This document shows, in pieces, positions 7,352 to 15,069 of a stretch of DNA of 64,000 nucleotides. The position numbers and the translations under genes are program-made. Every line of letters begins with the position of its first letter. The first letter of the stretch is position 1. The notes beneath the pieces are model-generated. The model did no database searches, had not been told where the DNA came from, and was given only the letters and a program-made list of their open reading frames with translations. This stretch comes from Planctomyces sp. SH-PL14 (lineage in GTDB: Bacteria > Planctomycetota > Planctomycetia > Planctomycetales > Planctomycetaceae): the NCBI RefSeq assembly GCF_001610835.1, contig NZ_CP011270.1, forward strand, positions 2,746,001 through 2,810,000. Reading direction: 5' to 3'.

Positions 7352-9964
7352 CTACCAACCGAGTCCGAGCAACGTGTACTCCCTGAGAATTTTCATTTCC
7401 ACAGCCCTGCTGAACGGATCATCAGGCCCGTGTGGCAGTTGGCTGGCGTACTTTTTCTTTGCCTCAAACAGCGCTCTTGCCGGAAACAGGCCTCGATTGA
7501 TGTTCGCCCAGAATTCATCGTGCATCGGTTTTCCGAAGAAATCCAGTCCCCACGGAGCCGTCGGCTTGACTGGCGAATAGTGTGTCCCCGTGCATCCGAC
7601 GAACGCGAGTGCACCTGCTTGGAGAAAGGCAATCGCAATCGAAGACTCCGGTCCTCGAGGTCTTAGGGCGACGCCTGGCCTCAGCTTTGCCGCGGCCGGT
7701 GTGACCGTAAGGGCACCCCAGCAGCAACCGGTAAACACGATGGCGCCCGATGCTCGGTCTGGAACACTTTGAAGATCAACTGCCTCAACGAGCCCGCCGG
7801 CATCCTCGCCCCAGTAACGTGTGGCATCGTTGTCTGATCCATGCAGCATGAAATAGACATCACCGGTTAGGTTCATTTGCGGGCGAAGTAACTCGGGCGT
7901 AAATGGCCCTGACCGCTGTGCGACCAGATCTATATTCCCAGAAATTGGCTTGTAGACCGCATCGGCGAACGCGCGAGCCGAATTTCGAACTCCGAACCTG
8001 ACTGTCCGTTTCGGGGCGGATGCTTGGATCGCATGGAGCAAGACGTCCGAACGACGGCCATCCGGAATACGTGACACAGGCAACTCGGCAACGGAATCGC
8101 CATCAATGTCGCCGTAGAGAGCATCGCTCCAGACAATGAAGCGATCGGAGTCGCGTCCTGTCAGTCCGAGCCCATCCAGGGTTGCCCGCAGTTTCGCATC
8201 GAGGACGTCCAATCTGGCAGACTGCACGACATCGTAGCCTCCAACTAGGACGACTCCGTCGTAGGTTCGCTCGGATAACTCTGCACGGACGAGCTTGATT
8301 GCCTGGTCGACCGTATCTGCCGATGCCGGCAATTCAAGGAGTGTCTTGCCGGCATCTTTGATTGCCTTCAACGCCGCAGTCGCCTCATTAAGGCCAATGT
8401 TTCGATTGAGCTGGTCGCGTCGCGTCACGAACAGCAGCGATTCGTTAATCGTTCGTCCGCCGCCAAGTCGGACGGAAGTTGATGGCATCGGAGAAACCCT
8501 CGTCTCAGCGCCAAGCTTACGATCCGTTGGCAGCGAACGTGGATTGACCGGAACTACTTCGGGTTCAAGAGTTTTTTTTTGACCGGGATTGACCTGTATC
8601 GTCACTGTGACCGTCGTGTCGACATGAGGAACGCGGGCAATCACCTCGACAACGCCACTTGTCCCACTCGGTGATTCAACGTTGATCGACGAGGCCGGAG
8701 TAATCTCTGTCGGCGGTGTTTCGACCTCCGAAGATTCATCGCGTCTTGGCGTCGTCGCGGGGTTTTTGCGGAAATTGTTCAGCTCGCCACGCTCCGGAAT
8801 AAACGTGGGTTTTCCGCGAACTTTCTTGACCGTGATCAACCCATTCCGGTCGGTTCGTGCGAAGCTCAAAGAATCTGACCTGTCCTTGAGGAGCTTCAGT
8901 ACGCCTGCATCTGGGTGTGACGGATCTTTCACTCCCCCAGTGTGTCCGAACAAATGGACGTCACCCCATTCGTTGAGAACGCTCTCGTCGAGCCCGTTGT
9001 AGCTCGCATGGTGGGGGAGCTTGACGAAGTCGAAGGCGCCCTCAGCAACTATATCAGCAATTATGACGTCGCGTAACTTCCTCATCTCGGGATCAAGATC
9101 AGTCACTTCCGGCTCTGCAAACTGCATGTCTCCAGGGAGAAGGGCTCGCCAGCCGTCCGCCTGGAGGCGGATCACAATACTCTGATCATTTTTTGCAGCA
9201 CCGACACCAGGTCGATCTTCCACCGCTGCATCTGGGGACAATACTTGCCCCTTGCGTGCAAGATCCGCGACGGCTTGTCGATACATCGTCACCAGTGATG
9301 CTGAGTCATCAGCAATCGCAGGCCCGGACTGAAGTGAATCACTTGCATCGGTGACAGAGTCGGAAATGGTCATTGCGCAGAGCGCGAGATGCTTGGGCGT
9401 TGGCCCCAACACCTTGAATCCAAAACCGGCAAGACTCCGCTCAATTGCCGCCACACTCGCGGCGGGGTTTGTGCCGTAACGCACTATTTTCGTGTCGTTC
9501 TCCTGAAGCGCCGTCAGCATGTCCTTGTATTTCGATTCGAGCGTTGCAGCGTCCTCGATGAACTGCGCAAGCGCGGCGTCATCTAGATCGTCTGCAGGCT
9601 CCTCCTGAAGCGCGACTGCGAGCTTTCTAACGGCTGGCGATGTGATCGAATCGACCGGACTCACGTCTGATGCGTCGCGCCCGAAACCCAGTCTCTCGTC
9701 CGCAACGAGGGCGGCGTCGCATGTAATCACTCCGTCTGACACTAAGCGCGGCATGCAGCCAATGTGATCGGAGTGTGCGTGAGTCACTACAATCAGGTCG
9801 AAGTGGAACGGTGGCGCGTGGTCGAACACTTTCTTCAGCTGGGCGCTGATCCGGTCCAAATCTCCTTCGTGCCCAGCGTCAATGAAAATGTTCTGGCCGT
9901 CGTGGGTGGCCACGATGCAGTCGCCATACTTCGTCAGGCCTACATCAAGCAGATGGATTTCCAT
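7352..9964 (-). CDS. Metallo-beta-lactamase-fold / C25 (gingipain, caspase-like) protease fusion
   Basis: The 870-residue protein has two enzyme-like halves. Residues 1 to ~370 are an MBL-fold hydrolase of the ComEC/competence-like type: HAHSDH at 62-67, the LLPGDM motif, then KLPHHAS as the later metal ligand. A Pro/Thr/Ser-rich linker follows. The C-terminal ~350 residues resemble peptidase family C25: VVLVGGYDVV, YGDIDGDSVAELPVSRIP, then MLHGSDND with the catalytic His at 708 and FTGCCWGA with the Cys at 747/748. No signal peptide is seen, so it should act in the cytoplasm, unlike secreted gingipains. It is divergent from a hydrolase-phosphoesterase gene across ~260 bases. The pair looks like a stress or defence module with a sensor or nucleotide-processing MBL and a protease effector. 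Domain calls are firm; the role is inferred. Confidence 0.8.
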   Translation of the reverse strand: MEIHLLDVGLTKYGDCIVATHDGQNIFIDAGHEGDLDRISAQLKKVFDHAPPFHFDLIVVTHAHSDHIGCMPRLVSDGVITCDAALVADERLGFGRDASDVSPVDSITSPAVRKLAVALQEEPADDLDDAALAQFIEDAATLESKYKDMLTALQENDTKIVRYGTNPAASVAAIERSLAGFGFKVLGPTPKHLALCAMTISDSVTDASDSLQSGPAIADDSASLVTMYRQAVADLARKGQVLSPDAAVEDRPGVGAAKNDQSIVIRLQADGWRALLPGDMQFAEPEVTDLDPEMRKLRDVIIADIVAEGAFDFVKLPHHASYNGLDESVLNEWGDVHLFGHTGGVKDPSHPDAGVLKLLKDRSDSLSFARTDRNGLITVKKVRGKPTFIPERGELNNFRKNPATTPRRDESSEVETPPTEITPASSINVESPSGTSGVVEVIARVPHVDTTVTVTIQVNPGQKKTLEPEVVPVNPRSLPTDRKLGAETRVSPMPSTSVRLGGGRTINESLLFVTRRDQLNRNIGLNEATAALKAIKDAGKTLLELPASADTVDQAIKLVRAELSERTYDGVVLVGGYDVVQSARLDVLDAKLRATLDGLGLTGRDSDRFIVWSDALYGDIDGDSVAELPVSRIPDGRRSDVLLHAIQASAPKRTVRFGVRNSARAFADAVYKPISGNIDLVAQRSGPFTPELLRPQMNLTGDVYFMLHGSDNDATRYWGEDAGGLVEAVDLQSVPDRASGAIVFTGCCWGALTVTPAAAKLRPGVALRPRGPESSIAIAFLQAGALAFVGCTGTHYSPVKPTAPWGLDFFGKPMHDEFWANINRGLFPARALFEAKKKYASQLPHGPDDPFSRAVEMKILREYTLLGLGW

Positions 9965-10223
9965 GCTCGCCCCTAGGTTGGTTGGCCGTACAGCAGTCTT
10001 CGCAAGAAACTTCGGTCGTCAACTAGCCCACTGACAACTCATCTTCAAAGAGTAGTGCTGCCTTTGTCAACCATTCGTGGAGGGCGCCAGACGATTCTTA
10101 ACCGACGCAGCGAAGCGATCAGACCTCTCAGCGTTGCGTTCAGACCTCGCGGAAGCCCACACTGTCTGGCTGTGCGAGTTGATGGGTTTTCTCTTGTGGA
10201 CGGCTTCTCGAGGGCGATCAGTC

Positions 10224-12404
10224 GTGGCTCATCTCACGTTCGTTCACGGAATCAAGAACAAACCCCCCGCAGACGAACTGCTCGAGGCTTGGCGCGATAC
10301 GCTGTCGGCAAATGGGGGCATCAACTCTTCGTCGTTTCCGATCTCGATGTCGATGGTCTACTGGGCTGATGTCCTCTACGCGGAACCGGAGTTGGCGGCT
10401 GAAGACTCGCTGGGCGATGAACCAGTTGACGACTCAGTCATCAATCACGATTTGGCGAAAGCAGCTACTGACCCGAAGGCGGCCAGGTTTCTCGCAGGGC
10501 TTGCAGGCAAACTTACGGTTGCAACCCTGAAATCTGCGGCCGAAGAAGATCTCGTCTCCGAGGACCGTGTGCCAATACCGTGGTTCCTCAAAGGGCCGCT
10601 GATGTCGGCGCTACTTCGAGACGTACATCACTACTTGTTCAATACTCGGTACAGACCTCGAGCGGGAATCGAGTACAGGGTCCAAGATGAGATACGGAAA
10701 CGTTTCGTCCAGAGTCTGAAAACGACCACCTCACGGTCTAGGCCGCACATTGTTGTGTCGCACAGCATGGGGACCGTCATTGCGTACGACTGCCTGAAGC
10801 GGGTCGCAGATTGCCCAACAATCGATGCGCTCGTGACGATCGGCAGTCCGCTCGGGCTCGACGAGATCCAAGATCAAATGCAACCCGAGTGGACCCGCAA
10901 TGATGGTTTCCCGTCGGGGAGGGTCACGAGTTGGGTGAATGTCTTTGACAAACTTGATCCGGTCGCTGGTTTCGACCCACTTTTACGAAACGACTATCTG
11001 AAGAATGGCAAGCCGGAGGTTCTGGACATTGAGGAACCAAATTGGGGTGCCTGGCGACATGACATTTCGAAGTATCTTTCCGGTCCCAGACTCAGATCTG
11101 CCCTGCGCTCGTTACTGGGCATGACGTCTGCGCCCGACGCACCCCAGGATTCCGCACTCGGCGACAGAACGCCTTGCGCGAGCGGGTCCTTCGATCATGT
11201 GCGAACTTGGCTAGGAACGGTCAATGACGCGATGGTATCTGACGAGGCGTCAATTGCTGGGAGGCCGATTGAGAGTGTGGAGTTCTCAGCAGCAATCGGC
11301 GACGCAATAAGCCACCTCCAATCGGAGGCCTTCGAGGCCGGCACGTCACTCATGACCGCCTGCCGAGACCGACTGGCATCTTTGCTTCAGTCACACGTGT
11401 CTCGACTTCCGGTCGCATCCTCGGCAACAGTTCAGGACATGGCATTCGACAAGGATGACACGAAGCGTGCGCTGAAGGATATCTTCGACCAGGCCAAGAA
11501 GCAGAAAAAACATTCACCAGCCCGCCCTCGTTCGATGGTCCCGGAGCGCCTGCCCAACAATGCTCGAATCTTTTTGGTCAGTGACTTTGGCACGGGACTG
11601 TACGGGGCCCCCGTCATCAACAAGACGGTCCTGGCTGGCGAACCGTTTGACCTCCTCCTGCACTTGGGTGACATTTACTACTCAGGAACCGAAGAGGAAG
11701 TAGGCGAGCGTTTCTTGCGGCACTGGCCGATGGCCGCTGGGCACGTTAGCCGAACATTGAACGGAAACCACGATATGTATTCGGGGGGCTATGGTTACTT
11801 CGACGTAGCGCTCCCCGCATTTCGGCAGGAGTCGAGTTACTTCGCTCTTCAGAACGACAACTGGCTCCTCATCGGACTCGACACTGCATACAAGGACAAC
11901 TCGATCGGGCGCAAACAACGGCATTGGATCGATCGAATCGTCGACGAAGCTGGAGATCGGCGACTGATACTCTTTTCGCATCATCCCTTGTTTTCCAACT
12001 TCAAGGAGGCAGGTGAAAAGCTCGCCAAGGGTCTGGAGCATCTGCTCGTCAGCCGCCGCATCGATGCTTGGTACTGGGGGCATGAGCACCATTGCGTGAT
12101 CTACGATCGCCATCCCATCTTCGGGCTCCGGGGGCGATGCCTCGGAAACGGAGGCATGCCAAGCAAAAGAAGTAAACTGAATTCTTTCGCTGTAGAACGT
12201 TCGCTTGGGAATATTCAGTGGCGCCGTGGTCCCAACGTCGTTACGCCTCGCTCTCTATACCTCGATGGGCCCAACCATTTTATCCCTGAGAACCCAAGCG
12301 AATACGGCCCGCATGGCTACATGACGCTCTCGCTTCGCAGCAACCGTGTAACCGAGCAGGTTCATCTCGCGGGCGGCGAGGTGGTCTTCGAAGGAACATA
12401 TTGA
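10224..12404 (+). CDS. Alpha/beta-hydrolase / calcineurin-like metallophosphoesterase fusion
   Basis: The GTG at 10224 is chosen because the first family block (AHLTFVHGIKNKP) starts right after it; an upstream ATG at 10077 would add 49 unlike residues. Residues 1-300 are a lipase-like hydrolase: HG near residue 8, the early motif SMVYWADVLYAEP and the nucleophile elbow VVSHSMG with Ser ~181. Residues ~445-726 are a metallophosphoesterase with all metal motifs: SDFG, LGDIYY, GNHDM, FSHHP and WGHEHH. No signal peptide or membrane segment is seen. A single chain joining an esterase to a phosphoesterase, next to an MBL-protease fusion, suggests a cytoplasmic system acting on nucleotides or lipids. 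Substrates are unknown. Confidence 0.8.
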   Translation: MAHLTFVHGIKNKPPADELLEAWRDTLSANGGINSSSFPISMSMVYWADVLYAEPELAAEDSLGDEPVDDSVINHDLAKAATDPKAARFLAGLAGKLTVATLKSAAEEDLVSEDRVPIPWFLKGPLMSALLRDVHHYLFNTRYRPRAGIEYRVQDEIRKRFVQSLKTTTSRSRPHIVVSHSMGTVIAYDCLKRVADCPTIDALVTIGSPLGLDEIQDQMQPEWTRNDGFPSGRVTSWVNVFDKLDPVAGFDPLLRNDYLKNGKPEVLDIEEPNWGAWRHDISKYLSGPRLRSALRSLLGMTSAPDAPQDSALGDRTPCASGSFDHVRTWLGTVNDAMVSDEASIAGRPIESVEFSAAIGDAISHLQSEAFEAGTSLMTACRDRLASLLQSHVSRLPVASSATVQDMAFDKDDTKRALKDIFDQAKKQKKHSPARPRSMVPERLPNNARIFLVSDFGTGLYGAPVINKTVLAGEPFDLLLHLGDIYYSGTEEEVGERFLRHWPMAAGHVSRTLNGNHDMYSGGYGYFDVALPAFRQESSYFALQNDNWLLIGLDTAYKDNSIGRKQRHWIDRIVDEAGDRRLILFSHHPLFSNFKEAGEKLAKGLEHLLVSRRIDAWYWGHEHHCVIYDRHPIFGLRGRCLGNGGMPSKRSKLNSFAVERSLGNIQWRRGPNVVTPRSLYLDGPNHFIPENPSEYGPHGYMTLSLRSNRVTEQVHLAGGEVVFEGTY

Positions 12405-12575
12405 CGCCTTCGCACAAGGCTTTGCTTGTCCGCTCCTCCGCCTTCGGAAGATCGTAAGTGCGTCAGAAAAGAGGGGTCAGGCCATGCAGTGAATTCTCCA
12501 GTAGGTGGACCATACAGCTGCAGCGCTTCGAAGGAGCGCACCCAGTTGACATAACGACGTTGCCCCGCGCTCCCG
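12405..12575. other. Short intergenic stretch before an IS remnant
   Basis: No gene, strong terminator or repeat was found between the hydrolase-phosphoesterase gene and the degraded ISKra4-type transposase end. Confidence 0.4.
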
Positions 12576-12785
12576 TCAGCCCATCCCCGAACACTTCAAC
12601 CGCTGGCAAACCAACGTCTTACAAACCGACTCGATCACCCCTGTGTCAAGCGGCCAGCCCCGCGCGGCATACGCCTGGTAGCCTATCCGATGAAGATTGG
12701 CCCCTAGCCCGGCAGCGGACGGTGCGATTCCAGAGACCTCCGCGGACAGGTCCAGTTGTCCCTCCAAGGCCGCACGATCGAGAAT
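12576..12785 (-). pseudogene. ISKra4-family transposase, C-terminal remnant
   Basis: About 70 residues read on the minus strand match the end of ISKra4-type transposases. The pattern YQAYAARGWPLDTGVIES, then CKTLVCQRLKCSGMG, corresponds to the family block YxxYxxxGxPIxxGVVEGxCRxLVxxRMxxSGMRW. The rest of the gene is absent. At its upstream end it is joined directly to the right-arm repeat at 12806. It is an insertion scar at the edge of the cargo block. Confidence 0.6.
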
Positions 12786-12805
12786 TTTGCACGAATTACA
12801 CCGCT

Positions 12806-12960
12806 TGGTCCCGAATAAGGCGGGCGACTGGTTGGGAACGCGAAGCTGCGGGGGAATCCAGCAAAAACATTGATGGACGAATCGCCGATATTCTACCAAT
12901 CGCAGGCCTCAGGTCCATATGTGGCACGGATCGCACAGAGTTCCGTGCCATAGCGTGCCA
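12806..12960. repeat. Direct repeat, right-arm copy B (~155 bp)
   Basis: This is the second copy of the block at 6525-6680, with roughly ten to fifteen percent of bases changed and one-base length differences. It begins at the same point, in the anticodon stem of the tRNA-Pro-like sequence, and ends with the same 20-base motif. The cargo genes between the copies could have entered or could leave by recombination between them. Confidence 0.8.
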
Positions 12961-13045
12961 TCCTCTGATCGCCGTGAAACTGCGAAACCGGTTTCGCACA
13001 GCATCGACTACGCCTGCCGACGAAACAGAATCAACTCCTGCCTCC

Positions 13046-13986
13046 CTAACGCCTTCCGCGAACCGGCTCGTAGTAGGCCTCGTTGTTCACAGGATCGTTG
13101 TGTGGGGCCAGAACGTATTCGTTTCCGGCATGATTTTGCGAGATCCCTTCGCATCGGATCTTCAGCGCCTCGAACAGAGCATTTGCGGCGGCTGCGACAT
13201 TCCCGTTCGCATCCAAGGGAATGCGTCCATAAAGTTCAAAGCGGTCCGAGAATGATTGCTTGGGCAAGAGAGGCGTTCTTCGCCCTGACACGCTCCCCGA
13301 TCCAACGAGTGTTTCTCCCTCTCCTGTAACCACCCGCCAATGAGAATCGATGGAGCTGAAGTGGATTCCCCCGTGGGTAGCAGCCTGCACCGATCGGTTC
13401 TGACCTTCGATCGCCACCGTATAATGGATTCGCACAGCATCCGCCTCCTGAACACAGTGTCCGCTAGAGTAGCGAATGCGATCCACCTCTACGATTGCAT
13501 GGGTCATTCGCTTGGAGAGCAGGTCCACATAGAAGTGGGGTGCAGGAGCCGATGAATGCCCCACCCTGTAGTAGTACTTCTGATCGCTGTTCGACTGGTG
13601 CGGAGCGTGCGGGCTGTCGTCATACTCAATGACGAAGATCCTGCCATCCGCATGATTCGCGAATGGCACGCCATAGACTCGATAAGCTCGATTCGTGTAG
13701 CTGACGCTGGCTCGAATTAGATCGGACAACCAATCCTCTGTCGGAGTGTCACCGACCCGACCTAGACAGGCTTCAAGTTCTCGGTCATCGCTGATACCGA
13801 AAATTAGGGTTCCGCCCCCGAATTGCCGAATGCGGACGTCTTTGTCGCGACTTCCGTCCGTATTCTCTCTCTCATGTCAGGTCGGAAATACGCCGCACCT
13901 TTGAACTCCCATTGATCGTTCTCGCTGCGAGAAACTAACTCCAAAACTTGCTCAGCAGTCGCGGTGGAATGATCCAGAAGTGCCAC
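13046..13986 (-). pseudogene. AlbA_2 (Schlafen-type) DNA-binding protein, frameshifted
   Basis: This is a putative ATP-binding/DNA-binding protein of the Schlafen AlbA_2 type. The first part (13986 down to ~13820) has the family start, ENDQWEFKGA followed by KTSAFGNSG. At a run of five G the frame ends prematurely. A one-base shift restores the expected continuation GGGTLIFGISDD, which then runs through DLIRASVSYTN to the stop at 13046. The rejoined protein would be about 310 residues. The C-terminal part has no recognised domain. Such genes often sit in phage-defence and mobile regions. The break is either a true one-base deletion or a homopolymer error. Confidence 0.7.
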
Positions 13987-14072
13987 CTTCTCAATTGCCA
14001 GCCAGATCTTGCATTTTTTTGCGTGTGTCGTCGCCCGGCGATTAGACCCGTGCGAAGAATCTTAGGCGCAAC

Positions 14073-14723
14073 TCAACAAATCAGATCTCGGATAATTCCA
14101 AGCTCATCGAGCTTCGATGTCTCGGTGGCCGTGACACGGGCCACTTCCGAGGGCCGACATCCGGTTCCAAGCAACGCCGTCAGGAAGTCGCGGAAGGCGG
14201 CATCTTTGACGCCGCCGAGAATCTGGCCGCGTTCTTCCGGCGTCGGAATGCGTTCTCGCCGGCTCGATCTCGGTGCAACGAGTGTTTTGAGCGGATGGAC
14301 CGTGATCAGACCCTGCTGCATCGACCAAGAATAAGCCCGCTTCACGGCAATGATGGCGTGACGCTTCGCACCCTTCCAGTTCTTCCTCCCGTCGAGCCAG
14401 CGACTGACGTGAAACGGCTTGATTGCGTTTGCTGCGAACCTTCCGAATTGCCGACAGAAGGCGTTCAGGAAGAGCTTGTCGTTCTCGTAGACTTCGCGAG
14501 TGTGGTTCGCTTCCGAGAAGTCGAGAAACAGATCGCACAGCGTGGCGATCGGGATGGAATCCGTCGCCGCCGAGGCGACTCCGCCACCGGCCATCAGCTT
14601 GTGAAAGGCGGCCTTGGCTTCAGCTTTGTTGGCCTTGCCGCGTGCCAGCAGCACTTGCTTGCCGCCATGTTGGACGTACCAGGAATCTCGGTCCGAGCGA
14701 TACCAGGGGCGAGCAGAACGCAT
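14073..14723 (-). pseudogene. Tyrosine integrase, truncated after the first catalytic Arg box
   Basis: The 216-residue frame has the SAM-like core-binding domain (residues ~55-150, with the central KNWKGAKRHAI segment) and the beginning of the catalytic domain with the first Arg in TGCRPSEVARV. It then runs into unrelated residues (TSKLDELGIIRDLIC) and stops. The remaining catalytic residues (K, HxxR, H and the Tyr nucleophile) are missing, so it cannot recombine DNA. Family members are 350-400 residues. It lies next to repeats that look like its own attachment sites (14803-14910), and is the likely remnant of the enzyme that built the mosaic at 6.5-14.9 kb. Confidence 0.85.
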
Positions 14724-14802
14724 GGAAAACTCCTCTCAGCTGGTTGAGCTGAAGGCTGGAGTTCTCATGTGCTTTCGTCCCTCCTGATTCGAGATGGAGG
14801 GA

Positions 14803-14825
14803 GTTCCGTGCCAGATAGCGTGCCA
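14803..14825. repeat. Third copy of the short attachment-arm motif
   Basis: The ~22-base motif that ends both 155-bp repeats (6661-6680 and 12941-12960) occurs again here with a two-base insertion, about 80 bases upstream of the integrase start. This is where an integrase would bind arm sites. Confidence 0.65.
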
Positions 14826-14847
14826 CGATGCTCGGGGCAGATGATGA

Positions 14848-14910
14848 AAATGAAGAAGCCCCTCGACGTAACTCGTCGAAGGGCTTCTCGTTCCATCAAG
14901 TCGGGGTGAC
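14848..14910. repeat. Direct repeat, left-arm copy B
   Basis: This is homologous to the recombinase 3' end at 6441-6502, with the last ~27 bases identical, ending inside the tRNA-Pro acceptor/T-arm sequence. The sequence then diverges. Together with the right-arm repeats it marks a recombination junction. The remaining bases between the integrase start and the next recombinase gene hold no gene. Confidence 0.75.
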
Positions 14911-15069
14911 CGGCGATGGACATTTCGTAACGACTTTACGCCGACGGGGCTCATGCGAACAGCGGTTGCAAAATCGCTGGCTTTCACCGCTGCCGACTTC
15001 TGGCAGATGGCGAATGATCGCGAGTCCAGTGCGTAGATTCCTCTCGGCAGGCCATCCGGCCACCGTGAG

